Source of the DNA: Paraburkholderia ginsengiterrae
GTDB lineage: Bacteria > Pseudomonadota > Gammaproteobacteria > Burkholderiales > Burkholderiaceae
Length of the DNA stretch: 64,000 nucleotides
Direction of reading: 5' to 3'
NCBI RefSeq assembly: GCF_001645125.1
Contig: NZ_LXKA01000110.1
Location: forward strand, 452,558-516,557
Both the position numbers and the translations under genes were made by a program. Of the stretch, positions 1 through 9,194 are shown one piece after another. The stretch's first letter is position 1. Each line of letters begins with the position of its first letter. Below the pieces are notes generated by a model. It made no database searches. It was not told where the DNA came from and saw nothing but the letters and a program-made list of their open reading frames with translations.

Positions 1-17
1 GTGACCAAGGAATCGGC

Positions 18-1490
18 ATGAACGGAATCGACACGGCCGTCGCTTCGCTGCTAGCGAACCGGATCGACAGCCTGCTCAACATCGCACCGGGCAGCGCGGC
101 CGCCTCGCAGACCGGCGCGGCGGACGTCGAGACCGCGCCGGCCACCGGGGTGCCTGTTGCGGCTCCCGCGCCGCAGCCGTCCGCACAAACCGCCCTGTCC
201 GCCGTGGCCCTGACGCTCAACGCGATCGTGCGCTCGGGCGGCGAGGCGACACCCGCGGTGCTCGGGCAGGCGCCAATCTGGCCGGCGGCGCCCGCGCTCG
301 ATGTCGAAGGCGGCGCCTTGCCGCTGTTCGATGCAACCGCTGCCGCCGCTGATGCCGCGGGCTCCAGCGCTTCAACCGCTGCTACCGCCTCAACTAACAA
401 TCCCAATGCAACCACGACCGCTTCCACTGCGGCGACCGCCAACATAGCGGCGGCCCAGGTGCCGGTAGCGTCGCTCGCGGCCGCGCTCGAGCAGACGGTC
501 AGCGACAGCGGTCTGTTCTACGAAGCGCATCTGGCGCAATGGCTGGCGGGCCAGCGCTCGCCGGCGGACCTGGCCGGCGAGGCGCAAAACAAGCTGGTGG
601 CCGCCGCCGCGCAATTGCCGCTCGACTGGGCGAACGACGCAGGCGAGGCGCTTCCAGCCAATCCGTCGAGCCGGCAGGGCATGGCGTCCAATGGGCCGCA
701 GCCGGGGCCGCAGTCCGGTGCGCCGGACGCGAACGCCGCCGCCCGCGCGGCGCCATCGATCCAGACCGCGCAGGCCGCGCGCTTCGTGGCCGGGGAAGTG
801 CTGGCCAGTTCGCTGTCCGATCTGAACGGCCAATCCGCGCACGCCAGCTTGCACAACGCGGCGACGCTGCCGGGTGACGGCGGCGGCTCGCAAAGTTCGC
901 AGTCGATGGCGGCCGCGGTGCATCCCGCCACCGTGCCGCTGGTGCGCCAGCAGCTCGACCTGCTCGCGACCGGGCAGTTTCGCTGGACCGGCGAAGCGTG
1001 GCCGGGCGCCAAGCTCGACTGGACCGTCGAACAGGATGGTGACGAATGGGACCGCAGCGGCGGCGGCGCGGCCAGCGAGGACGATCACCCGTGGCGCACG
1101 CGCCTGACGCTGTCGCTGCCGACGCTCGGGACGGTCGATGCGGAATTGACTTTGACCGGCACCCGGCTCATCGCGCGGGTGCAGGCCAGTCCGGGCGGCG
1201 CGGCGCGCCTGGCGGTGCAGGGCGAGAGCTTCCGTCAGCGGCTCGCGGCGGCCGGCATTGAACTGACCGGCTTGACGATCCGCGAGATCGGCGGCGGTGC
1301 GCCGGTCACCGGCGCCGATGCCACGGGTGCCGCGGCGGCCGCCCAGGCAGCGGCTTCGGCGTATGCGCGCTCGGCGTCCACGGCGAGTGCGGCAGGGGCG
1401 GCAACGGACCATGCCGCGTCGGTTCGACGGACCGCGCACACTGGCCGCCCGGCCGCCTCGCCGCCCGACGATTTCGACTGGGACATGTGA
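18..1490 (+). CDS. fliK: Flagellar hook-length control protein FliK
   Basis: FliK is the secreted ruler that sets hook length and triggers the switch of the flagellar export gate FlhB. The 490-residue product is Ala/Pro/Thr-rich and low-complexity for about its first 300 residues. The more ordered C-terminal part (about residues 330-430, with LTLSLPTLGTVDAELTL and LIARVQ) matches the FliK C-terminal hook-control domain. The ATG has an AAGGA ribosome-binding site 6 bases upstream. A TGA at 2-4 is probably the stop of the preceding flagellar gene, expected to be fliJ. The stop overlaps the start of the flhB-like gene by one base, so the two are translationally coupled. The assignment rests on the C-terminal pattern and on this neighbour. 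Confidence 0.85.
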   Translation: MNGIDTAVASLLANRIDSLLNIAPGSAAASQTGAADVETAPATGVPVAAPAPQPSAQTALSAVALTLNAIVRSGGEATPAVLGQAPIWPAAPALDVEGGALPLFDATAAAADAAGSSASTAATASTNNPNATTTASTAATANIAAAQVPVASLAAALEQTVSDSGLFYEAHLAQWLAGQRSPADLAGEAQNKLVAAAAQLPLDWANDAGEALPANPSSRQGMASNGPQPGPQSGAPDANAAARAAPSIQTAQAARFVAGEVLASSLSDLNGQSAHASLHNAATLPGDGGGSQSSQSMAAAVHPATVPLVRQQLDLLATGQFRWTGEAWPGAKLDWTVEQDGDEWDRSGGGAASEDDHPWRTRLTLSLPTLGTVDAELTLTGTRLIARVQASPGGAARLAVQGESFRQRLAAAGIELTGLTIREIGGGAPVTGADATGAAAAAQAAASAYARSASTASAAGAATDHAASVRRTAHTGRPAASPPDDFDWDM

Positions 1491-1864
1491 TGAGCCGCAC
1501 GAACCGCACACACGGCTACCGCCGCAGCGCGGCCGCGCTCGTCTATGACACGCAAGGTCGCGATCCCGCGCCGCGCGTGATCGCCAAAGGCTACGGGATG
1601 CTGGCCGAGATGATCGTGCAACGGGCCAAGGAAGCCGGCCTGTATGTCCACGAGGCGCCCGAAATGGTTTCGCTGCTGATGCAGGTAGACCTCGACGCGC
1701 GTATTCCGCCGCAGCTTTATCAGGCGGTGGCGGAGTTGCTCGCGTGGCTGCATCGGCTGGAAAGCGGGGCTGAGACCGAGCCGGCGCACGGCGCGAATGC
1801 CGCCGCGCAGGACGTCACCGATGTGGTGGCCGTCGACGTCGAAGGCGGGACAGCGGCGCGCTGA
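1490..1864 (+). CDS. FlhB C-terminal-domain homologue (EscU/YscU/FlhB family)
   Basis: This 124-residue protein corresponds only to the cytoplasmic C-terminal domain of the flagellar export switch protein FlhB. Residues 14-90 (AALVYD, PRVIAKGYG, IVQRAKEAGL, IPPQLYQAVAELLAWL) align with the part of FlhB just after its autocleavage site. The NPTH cleavage motif is absent and there are no membrane segments. Stand-alone FlhB-C proteins after fliK are known in several proteobacteria and are thought to modulate substrate switching, but the role here is inferred. The ATG at 1490 shares one base with the fliK stop; a GTG three bases earlier is in frame but less likely. Confidence 0.8.
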   Translation: MSRTNRTHGYRRSAAALVYDTQGRDPAPRVIAKGYGMLAEMIVQRAKEAGLYVHEAPEMVSLLMQVDLDARIPPQLYQAVAELLAWLHRLESGAETEPAHGANAAAQDVTDVVAVDVEGGTAAR

Positions 1865-1890
1865 ACACGCCGCCGCTGCAAGGCCCTTCG

Positions 1891-3309
1891 TTAAAACCGC
1901 ATCATCAGCTTCAGCAGCGCGTTCACGCGCTTACCGTACGGCGGCGAGATCCAGCCACGCGCGTTCAGACGCGCCTGCGTCAGCACCGGCTTCATCTTCG
2001 AGAACGTCACGAAGCCTTCGTAGCCGTGATATGCGCCCATGCCACTGGCCCCGACTCCGCCGAACGGCAGGCTTTCGCACGCCAGATGCATCAGCGTCTC
2101 GTTGATTGCCATGCCCCCGGCGATGGTTTCGTGCGTCACGCGCTCGATCGTGGCGGCGTCGTCGGCATACAGATACAGTGCGAGCGGACGAGGCCGGGCG
2201 TTGATCCACGCGATCGCGTCGTCGAGCGTGTCGTAGGGGACGATCGGCAGCAGCGGCCCGAAGATTTCCTCCTGCATCAGCGCGCAGGCGTCCGGCGCAT
2301 TCGTTACCGCGATCAGCGGATAGCGGCGGCTAGCCGGGTCGGGCACGCTGTCGGTGAGCCTATGGAGTTGCGCGCCGGCTGCCTCGGCTTCGTCGGCGCG
2401 GCGTTCGAGGCGTGCGAAGTGGTGCGCCGAAATGATCGACGTGTAGTCCGTGTTATCGGCGAAGTTCGGATACATCTTCGCCATCCGCGCGCGCGCCCGT
2501 TCGACGAACGCCTGCTCCTGGCCGCGCGGCACCAGCACGTAGTCGGGCGCGACGCAGGTTTGCCCCGCGTTGAGCGTCTTGCCGGCGATCAGGTTGTCCA
2601 CCGCGTTGTCGAAGCGCGCGTGCGCGCCGATGATGGCCGGCGACTTGCCGCCCAGTTCGAGCGTGACCGGCGTCAGATGCTCGGCGGCGGCGCGCATCAC
2701 TTCGTGGCCGACCTTGGTCGAACCGGTGAACAGCAGATGGTCGAACGGTTGCGCGCTGAACGCGGCGGCGAGCGCGGCGTCGCCGTTTACCACCGCGACG
2801 TGATCGCGCGCGAAGGTCTGGCCGATCAGCTGCTCGAACAGTGCCGAGGTGCGCGGCGTCAATTCGGACATCTTGATGATCGCGCGGTTGCCGGCGGTGA
2901 GCGCGCTGATCAGCGGCCCAACGGCGAGCAGCACCGGATAGTTCCACGGCACGATGATGCCGACCACGCCGAGCGGTTGCGGCACGACCTTCGCGCGCGC
3001 CGGCATCAGCCATTTGTTGGTGCTGCGGCGCTGCGCTTTCATCCAGCGCTTGCCGTGCCGGAGTGCGCCGTTGATCTCTTCCTTCACCAGCAGAAATTCG
3101 GCGAGCAGCACTTCCTGTTTCGCGCGATTGCCGAAGTCGGCGTTCGTCGCCTCGGCGAGCGCGTCGCGATTGTCGAGCATGACTTTGCGCAGCGCTTTCA
3201 GATGCGTCGCGCGGGTATCCCACGACGGATAGGGCGCTCGCAGATAAGCATCGCGTTGATCGCGCAGCAGCGCTTCGAGCGCGGCGACTTCCGGCAAATC
3301 GTTCTTCAT
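1891..3309 (-). CDS. calB: Coniferyl-type aldehyde dehydrogenase
   Basis: NAD(P)-dependent oxidation of an aldehyde to its acid. The 472-residue protein has the ALDH Rossmann region, PWNYP at 121-125, the catalytic base in LELGGKSP (Glu218) and the nucleophile in GQTCVAP (Cys252). Length and the C-terminal sequence (FGGVGASGMGAYHG, FSKMKPV) fit the coniferyl aldehyde dehydrogenase branch better than betaine or succinate-semialdehyde dehydrogenases. The start was placed at MKNDLPE because GGGAGAGGA lies just upstream; the open frame continues further but with non-coding-like composition. It converges with the flhB-like gene and lies about 100 bases downstream of aidB on the same strand, so co-transcription is possible. 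Substrate is not proven. Confidence 0.82.
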   Translation of the reverse strand: MKNDLPEVAALEALLRDQRDAYLRAPYPSWDTRATHLKALRKVMLDNRDALAEATNADFGNRAKQEVLLAEFLLVKEEINGALRHGKRWMKAQRRSTNKWLMPARAKVVPQPLGVVGIIVPWNYPVLLAVGPLISALTAGNRAIIKMSELTPRTSALFEQLIGQTFARDHVAVVNGDAALAAAFSAQPFDHLLFTGSTKVGHEVMRAAAEHLTPVTLELGGKSPAIIGAHARFDNAVDNLIAGKTLNAGQTCVAPDYVLVPRGQEQAFVERARARMAKMYPNFADNTDYTSIISAHHFARLERRADEAEAAGAQLHRLTDSVPDPASRRYPLIAVTNAPDACALMQEEIFGPLLPIVPYDTLDDAIAWINARPRPLALYLYADDAATIERVTHETIAGGMAINETLMHLACESLPFGGVGASGMGAYHGYEGFVTFSKMKPVLTQARLNARGWISPPYGKRVNALLKLMMRF

Positions 3310-3410
3310 AGGTGTCCTCTCCCTGATGGATGACGGTGCGCGTTGCGTCGCGCTTATAGGTGTGCTGGTGTTGCCCGATGTTGCCTGGTGTATCCGGCGC
3401 GTGCTGGACG

Positions 3411-5096
3411 TCAGCCGGGAAAAGCCCGTTCGACAATCGCCGCGTGATCGAAGGTCGCCGGCAGCGTACCGTAGACGCGGCCGCTTTCGCCGCAGCCATC
3501 GGCCAGGCGTGTTGCAATGAACGCTTCGGCGATTTCGGCCGGCGCGTGCTTGATGAGCAGGGCCGCCTGCGCGATCAGCACGATTTGCTGCGCGATCCGC
3601 CGCGCCGAGGCTTCGCGATGCTCGGCCGGCCCGTTGAGTGTGGCGGCGAGCTTGCCGAGCGCGGCGCGCAATGCCGGATGTGCCTGCGCATCCGCCTGCC
3701 ACGCGGCGAATAACGCCTGAGCCGCTTCCGGCTCGCGTTCCATGGCGCGCAGCACGTCGAGGCACATCACGTTGCCGGAGCCTTCCCAGATCGAATTCAC
3801 GGGCGCTTCGCGATAGAAGCGCGCCATTGGACCGGTTTCGACATAACCGTTGCCGCCCCACACTTCCATTGCCTCGCCGGTGAATTCCAGTGCGCGCTTG
3901 CAGACCCAGTACTTCGCTGCCGGCGTGACGATGCGCCGCCACGCGCGTTCGGCGAACGAGGTGGACGCCGCGTCGGTGGATTCTTCGAAAGCGCGCGCGA
4001 GGCGCATGAACAGTACCGTCGCCGCTTCCGACTCCAAAGCCAGATCGGCCAGCACATTGCGCATGAGCGGCTGATCGGCCAGATGCCGGCCGAAGGCGCT
4101 GCGCTCACGCGCATGGTGGATGGCCTGCACGAGCGCCGCGCGCATCAGCGCCGCACTGCCGATCACGCAATCGAGCCGCGTGTAATTCGCCATTTCGATG
4201 ATGGTGGGCACGCCACGCCCTTCGTCGCCGATCATGATGCCGAACGCGTCGAGGAATTCGACTTCGCTGCTCGCATTCGAGCGGTTGCCCAGCTTGTCTT
4301 TCAGACGCTGGATCTGCACGGCGTTCTTGCTGCCGTCCGGCGCGAAGCGCGGCACGAAGAAACACGAGATGCCCTCGTGATCGTCCGTGCGGGCGAGCAC
4401 CAGATGCGCGTCGCACTGCGGCGCGGAGAAAAACCACTTGTGGCCGACGAGCCGGTAGGCGGCGCCGCGGCCGCTGCCGGCGGTGGCATAGGCGCGCGTC
4501 TGGTTGCTGCGCACATCCGAGCCGCCTTGCTTCTCGGTCATGCCCATGCCGATCATCGCGGACGTTTTCTGCGTAAGCGGCAGGTCGCGGGAATCGTGCT
4601 CGCGCGCGTAGAGCTTGTCGCGCAGCGTGGCGAACAGCGCGGGTTCGCGCTGCAGCACCGGGATGCTCGCGAAGGTCATCGTCAGCGGGCAAAGCGAGCC
4701 GGATTCGATCTGCGCATGCAGAAAGTAGCCTGCGCAGCGCGCGACCATCGCGCCGCGCTGCGGATCGGAAAATGGCAGCGCGTGCAGACCTTCGCGGCGC
4801 AGCAGCGACAGCAACGTATGCCACGAAGGATGAAACTCCAGCGCGTCGATGCGCTCGCCGCGCGGACTGTGCGTGACCAGCTCGGGCGTATGGCGGTTGG
4901 CCAGTTCCGCGAGCGCGAGCGTGTCCGCCGTGGTGAGCGCCGCGCCGTGCCGCAGCAGGGCGTCGCGATGCCATGCGGCGCCGTCGCGTTCGAGTGCGGC
5001 GGACAACGCGGCGTCGCTGGAAAACAGGTTGTAGTCCGCCAGCGGAGCAACCTGATTGGTCACCTCGTGGGTCTGGCCGAAACGGTGCCGTTCCAT
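3411..5096 (-). CDS. aidB: AidB-type acyl-CoA dehydrogenase
   Basis: Flavoprotein of the acyl-CoA dehydrogenase family, related to E. coli AidB of the adaptive response to alkylation damage. The 561-residue product follows AidB along its length: N-terminal QTHEVTNQVAPLADYNLF, GSLCPLTMTFA, GMGMTEKQGGSDV, LVGHKWFFSAPQCDAHLVLA, RLKDKLGNRSNAS and VNSIWEGSGNVMCLDVLRA. The extra C-terminal part relative to ordinary acyl-CoA dehydrogenases is present. The start is MERHRFGQTH at 5096; the frame is open upstream but resembles non-coding sequence. It lies upstream of the aldehyde dehydrogenase on the same strand. No Ada box was recognised. The physiological substrate in this group is uncertain. Confidence 0.88.
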   Translation of the reverse strand: MERHRFGQTHEVTNQVAPLADYNLFSSDAALSAALERDGAAWHRDALLRHGAALTTADTLALAELANRHTPELVTHSPRGERIDALEFHPSWHTLLSLLRREGLHALPFSDPQRGAMVARCAGYFLHAQIESGSLCPLTMTFASIPVLQREPALFATLRDKLYAREHDSRDLPLTQKTSAMIGMGMTEKQGGSDVRSNQTRAYATAGSGRGAAYRLVGHKWFFSAPQCDAHLVLARTDDHEGISCFFVPRFAPDGSKNAVQIQRLKDKLGNRSNASSEVEFLDAFGIMIGDEGRGVPTIIEMANYTRLDCVIGSAALMRAALVQAIHHARERSAFGRHLADQPLMRNVLADLALESEAATVLFMRLARAFEESTDAASTSFAERAWRRIVTPAAKYWVCKRALEFTGEAMEVWGGNGYVETGPMARFYREAPVNSIWEGSGNVMCLDVLRAMEREPEAAQALFAAWQADAQAHPALRAALGKLAATLNGPAEHREASARRIAQQIVLIAQAALLIKHAPAEIAEAFIATRLADGCGESGRVYGTLPATFDHAAIVERAFPG

Positions 5097-5370
5097 CTGC
5101 TGTCTCCGTCCAACGCGTGCCCGCCGGCGCTCTTCGGCGGTGCGCTGTTTGATCGCTGAGTGCCGTGCCGCACGGCGGGGGACGGCGCGCGTGGCGCCGT
5201 GTTTGAATGCCTTGCGCGGCCGCCCGGCGGGCGTGTGCGCGTCTTTCATCATAGGGGCGCAGGGGTGTTTCCGTTTAGAGGAATCGCTCTGGCGCGAACC
5301 CGCCGCGCGCTTCGAACGCTCCCTACAATGCCGGTAAAACACACGTAGACAAGTGTGCACGCAATAAATT

Positions 5371-5460
5371 GCATGGGACCAGAGTAAGTGCTTTGCATGG
5401 GACCGGAGTAAGCGCTAAAGCGCCAACTCCGGTTCGACAGCTAAAGCGCCAACTCTGGTC
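5371..5460. repeat. REP-like nested hairpin element
   Basis: Two near-identical units (GCATGGGACCRGAGTAAG at 5371 and 5395) are followed by two copies of CTAAAGCGCCAACTCYGG. The outer arms GACCAGAGT (5377-5385) and AACTCTGGTC (5451-5460) pair, and the inner arms GACCGGAGT (5401-5409) and ACTCCGGTT (5426-5434) pair inside them. This gives a nested extragenic palindrome of REP type. It sits 48 bases upstream of the oxidoreductase gene. The rest of the 5097-5507 gap holds no gene I can support. Confidence 0.7.
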
Positions 5461-5507
5461 GACACGAGACAGGGCTGGCGAGCAAAGCAGCTCATATGGA
5501 GGAGCGA

Positions 5508-7166
5508 ATGCAATACGACTACATCATCGTCGGTGCAGGCTCGGGCGGCTGCTCGCTGGCGAGCCGTCTCGCGGATAGCTGCCCGGACGCGACGATCGCC
5601 CTGATCGAAGCCGGTCCGCACACGGACCGTAATCTGTTCGTCAACATGCCGGTGGGCGTGGCGGCCGTGGTGCCCCACAAGCTCAAGACCAACTACGGCT
5701 ATCTGACCGCGCCGCAGCCGGGGCTCGGCGGACGGCAGGGCTATCAGCCGCGGGGGCGCGGCTTCGGCGGATCGAGTGCGATCAACGCGATGATCTACAC
5801 GCGCGGCCATCCGCTCGATTACGACGAATGGGCGCAACTCGGCTGCGAGGGCTGGTCATGGGCGGACGTGCTGCCGTATTTCCGCAAGGCAGAAGGCAAT
5901 CAGCGCGGCGCCAACGCGTGGCATGGCGATAGCGGTCCGCTCACTGTCTCCGATCTGCGCTATCAGAATCCGTTTTCGAAGCGTTTCGTGCAGGCGGCCA
6001 TGGAGGCCGGCTATAAGGCGAACGGCGATTTCAACGGCGCGGATCAGGAAGGGATTGGCTTCTATCAGGTGACGCAGCGCGACGGACGCCGTTGCAGCGT
6101 GGCGCGCGCCTATATCTACGACCGCGAACGTCCCAATTTGCACAAGATCGCCGACGCGACCGTGCTGCGGGTGACCTTCAGCGACAAACACGCGAGCGGT
6201 GTCGAGATCGTTCGCGGCGGCCGCACCGAAACGCTCGAAGCGCGCGCCGAGGTGGTGCTCGCGGCCGGCGCGTTCAATTCGCCGCAACTGCTGATGTGCT
6301 CGGGCATCGGGCCGGCGGCGCATTTGCAGTCGCACGGCATCGCGGTTTTGCACGACGCGCCCGAGGTCGGCCAGAACCTGATCGACCACGTCGATTTCAC
6401 GATCAACAAGCGCGTCTCGTCGATCGAGCCGACCGGCTTCTCGATCCGCGGGATTGCGCGGATGCTGCCGCAGTTCGTCACCTTCATGCGTCATGGGCGC
6501 GGCATGTTGTCGAGCAATGTCGCGGAGGCGGGCGGTTTTCTGAAGAGCCGCCCGACGCTCGAGCGGCCGGATCTGCAATTGCATTTCTGCGCGGCTATCG
6601 TCGACGATCACAATCGCCATATGCATTGGGGCCACGGCTATTCGCTGCACGTATGCGTCTTGCGGCCGCACAGCCGCGGCACGGTGACGCTGGCCAGCGC
6701 CGACGCGCGGACCGCGCCGGTGATCGACCCGCGCTTTTTCAGCGATTCGCGCGATCTCGACCTGCTGGTGGAAGGCGCACAAATGGCGCGGCGCATTCTC
6801 GATGCGCCCTCGCTCGCGCTGCATGGCGGCACCGAGCTGTACACGGATGCGGGCCAGACGGAGGCGCAATTGCGGCAGACCATCGCCGAGCATGCGGACA
6901 CGATCTATCACCCGGTGGCGACTTGCCGGATGGGCGGCGACGCGTTGTCGGTGGTCGATTCGCAGTTGCGGGTGCGGGGCGTGACGGGGCTGCGAATCGT
7001 CGACGCGTCGGTAATGCCGACGCTGATTGGCGGCAACACCAATGCGCCGACGGTGATGATCGGTGAGCGCGCGGCTGAGCTGATTGCCTCGGCCCGTCGC
7101 GCGTCGCAGATGGCGCCCAAGTCGACGCCGGCAGGCATGCCCGGCATGACGGCGAGCGCGGCTTGA
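5508..7166 (+). CDS. GMC-family FAD-dependent oxidoreductase (alcohol/choline dehydrogenase-like)
   Basis: FAD-dependent oxidation of an alcohol. The 552-residue protein has the N-terminal dinucleotide-binding motif YDYIIVGAGSGG (about residues 3-14), the GMC signature around GRGFGGSSAINAMIYTRG, the catalytic histidine in IYHPVATCRMGG (His468) and the C-terminal GGNTNAPTVMIGERAAELI that closes the FAD site. It resembles the choline dehydrogenase/AlkJ branch, so an aliphatic or aromatic alcohol is a reasonable guess. The start was set at the second ATG (5508) because GGAGGAG precedes it; an ATG at 5496 lies within that ribosome-binding site. It stands alone between the REP-like element and the OmpA-type gene. 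Confidence 0.85.
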   Translation: MQYDYIIVGAGSGGCSLASRLADSCPDATIALIEAGPHTDRNLFVNMPVGVAAVVPHKLKTNYGYLTAPQPGLGGRQGYQPRGRGFGGSSAINAMIYTRGHPLDYDEWAQLGCEGWSWADVLPYFRKAEGNQRGANAWHGDSGPLTVSDLRYQNPFSKRFVQAAMEAGYKANGDFNGADQEGIGFYQVTQRDGRRCSVARAYIYDRERPNLHKIADATVLRVTFSDKHASGVEIVRGGRTETLEARAEVVLAAGAFNSPQLLMCSGIGPAAHLQSHGIAVLHDAPEVGQNLIDHVDFTINKRVSSIEPTGFSIRGIARMLPQFVTFMRHGRGMLSSNVAEAGGFLKSRPTLERPDLQLHFCAAIVDDHNRHMHWGHGYSLHVCVLRPHSRGTVTLASADARTAPVIDPRFFSDSRDLDLLVEGAQMARRILDAPSLALHGGTELYTDAGQTEAQLRQTIAEHADTIYHPVATCRMGGDALSVVDSQLRVRGVTGLRIVDASVMPTLIGGNTNAPTVMIGERAAELIASARRASQMAPKSTPAGMPGMTASAA

Positions 7167-7221
7167 GCCGCGTCGATCATCGCTTCAATTGCCGAGTTTG
7201 ATGCTCAAATATAAGACAACT

Positions 7222-7250
7222 TTGACGAACGTCGTCTAATTCGTCATAAA
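7222..7250 (+). promoter_or_regulatory. Candidate sigma-70 promoter of the DUF937/OmpA gene
   Basis: TTGACG at 7222-7227 is followed after exactly 17 bases by CATAAA at 7245-7250, in an unusually AT-rich stretch about 100 bases before the start codon at 7349. The spacing and the composition dip support a promoter; no experimental evidence is visible. Confidence 0.45.
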
Positions 7251-7348
7251 TTGTGCTGTTTCGTTTTTGAGATTTTCCGAAACCTATAATCGCGCCGCGA
7301 AAAGAAGCGCGTCACGTGGCGCGTTCGGAATCTCAAGGAAACGAAGCG

Positions 7349-9094
7349 ATGAGCATCAATGTGATTCAACTGATTCAGTCTGCCTTGACGGACAGTGTCG
7401 TGGGACAGTTAGCGGGGCGCTTCGGATTGCCGCCGGACGCGACGCAAAAGGTGCTGTCCACTATTGCTCCGGCGCTCGTCGCCGGCTTGATGCAGAAGGG
7501 CGCGACGCTCGACGGTGCGCGTTCTCTCTACACCACGATCCTCTCGTCGGCGGTGAATGACCATATTGCCGAGCAACTGCCGAACCTGCTCGGCAGCACG
7601 AGCGGCGTGAGCCAACTGGAAATTGGCGGGCGGCAGTTGCTCGAGCGCGTGTTTGACCGCCGCGTCGATCTCCTCAGCGACGAGGTCGCGCGGCAAACCG
7701 GTGCACCGGTCCATGCCACGCATGCCATGACGGGGATTGCCGGAGCCATCCTGCTCGGCGTGCTCAAACGGTATTTTCTCAACGGGCAGGGCAACGCCGG
7801 GCAGTTGCCGACGCTGCTGGGCCATCAATTGCCTTCGATCGCGCCGCATCTGAGCGACCGCCTGCTGGCCGCGCTCGGCCTGAGCGGTCTCGGTGCTTTT
7901 TCCGGCGTCATTCTGTCGCAATTGAAGGCCGTTTCGGCGCATATCGACCACCCGACGCCGGCGGTCAAGCCGGTGCCCGAGGCCCTGGCGAACGTTCAAG
8001 TGCCCGCGGGGGCGGTGGTGCGCGAAGAGCGCCGCTCGCACACGTGGCTCTGGTGGCTGCTCGCGGCCCTGGCAGCGGTGCTGGCCTTTCTGTTTCTGCG
8101 TGGCTGCCATCGTGAGGAGAGCACGAGTGACGCTGCCGGGCGCAGCGCGGCGGGAGCGGCAGTCAGTGCGCAGCCGGCTTCCGCGCCGGCCCCTGCGTCG
8201 GTTGTCGTGGCACCGGCCAGCGACGTCGCGGCGTCCACACCTGCCGCCAGCGCTCCGGCTGGAGCGAGCGCCGTGCCGCAGCCGGCCGCCGCGCCCGCAC
8301 CGACCAAAGACAGTCAGCTGAGCGTCGTCGTCAGCGCCAGCGGCAAACCGACCGTGACCGCCACGGTCGGCAGCGAAGCTGAAAAATCGCAGCTGATCGA
8401 CGAACTGGCCAAGCGCCTCGGCGAATACAATTTCGTGCCGAACATCACGGTCGATGCCGCCACCAAGCCGGCCGACTGGCTGGCCCATCTCGACGGCTTG
8501 CTGCCGCTCATGTCGCTGCCGGGCGCGGAAGTGAAAGTGGACGGCACGCACGTTGAACTCAGCGGCACGGCGGCCGACCCGAAGTTCGGCTGGCTCGACA
8601 AACTGAAGTCGCTATTCGGTGCGTCGTACCAGATCGGTTCATTCGACGTCGCGCACGCGGTCGCCGATGCAACCGCCAATTTCCGCAACGCGGTTAAAGG
8701 CCTGCTCGCGCAGGACGGCTCCTGCGCCGCAGCGGACGTAGTCAAGGTGCTGAACCTGCAAGTGATCAATTTCGCGAGCGCGAGTGCTCGTGTGCCGGCT
8801 TCGGCGGTGGCAGACCTGGATCAGTCCGCGCAGGTACTGAATGCCTGTGTGCGCAACGGCAAGACAGCACGGCTCGAAGTGGCGGGCTATTCGGACAACG
8901 TGGGTGGCGAGCAAACCAATCAGCAGTTGTCGAAGCAGCGTGCCGAAGCGGTGCGTGCGTATCTGGTCAAAACGGGCGTGCCTGCCGATTCGCTGACTGC
9001 GCAAGGTTACGGCGAGGCGCGTCCGGTCGCGAGCAATGACACGGCTAGCGGCCGCTTCGCCAACCGCCGCATTGAGTTCATCGCTCAGCAATAG
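7349..9094 (+). CDS. DUF937 / OmpA-C fusion envelope protein
   Basis: This 581-residue protein joins three parts. The N-terminal ~190 residues form a DUF937 (YidB-like) region with repeated hydrophobic helices. One membrane segment (about 231-249, WLWWLLAALAAVLAFLFL) is followed by an Ala/Pro/Ser-rich linker. The periplasmic part ends in an OmpA-like peptidoglycan-binding domain (about 470-581) with the typical YSDNVGGEQTNQQLSKQRA, GYGEARPVASN and NRRIEF motifs. The middle (about 330-440) could be a BON-like domain, which is my inference. The likely role is an inner-membrane-anchored cell-wall link. The start at 7349 was chosen because AAGGAA precedes it. It is followed by a strong terminator hairpin. 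Confidence 0.8.
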   Translation: MSINVIQLIQSALTDSVVGQLAGRFGLPPDATQKVLSTIAPALVAGLMQKGATLDGARSLYTTILSSAVNDHIAEQLPNLLGSTSGVSQLEIGGRQLLERVFDRRVDLLSDEVARQTGAPVHATHAMTGIAGAILLGVLKRYFLNGQGNAGQLPTLLGHQLPSIAPHLSDRLLAALGLSGLGAFSGVILSQLKAVSAHIDHPTPAVKPVPEALANVQVPAGAVVREERRSHTWLWWLLAALAAVLAFLFLRGCHREESTSDAAGRSAAGAAVSAQPASAPAPASVVVAPASDVAASTPAASAPAGASAVPQPAAAPAPTKDSQLSVVVSASGKPTVTATVGSEAEKSQLIDELAKRLGEYNFVPNITVDAATKPADWLAHLDGLLPLMSLPGAEVKVDGTHVELSGTAADPKFGWLDKLKSLFGASYQIGSFDVAHAVADATANFRNAVKGLLAQDGSCAAADVVKVLNLQVINFASASARVPASAVADLDQSAQVLNACVRNGKTARLEVAGYSDNVGGEQTNQQLSKQRAEAVRAYLVKTGVPADSLTAQGYGEARPVASNDTASGRFANRRIEFIAQQ

Positions 9095-9161
9095 TCGCCG
9101 CGCTCACTTCCCCGCTCAGTCGTCCCCCGGAGATTTCCCGCGGGGGTTCTATATTTGGAAT

Positions 9162-9193
9162 ACACGCCGCCCGGCTCGCGCCGGGCGGCGTGT
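9162..9193. terminator. Bidirectional terminator hairpin between ompA-type and lysR genes
   Basis: A perfect 14-base-pair inverted repeat, ACACGCCGCCCGGC (9162-9175) with its complement at 9180-9193 and a TCGC loop, lies between two convergent genes. A smaller hairpin (CCCCCGG...CCGCGGGGG, about 9124-9146) lies just upstream. Neither has a long T tract, so strength is uncertain. Confidence 0.6.
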
Positions 9194-9194
9194 G

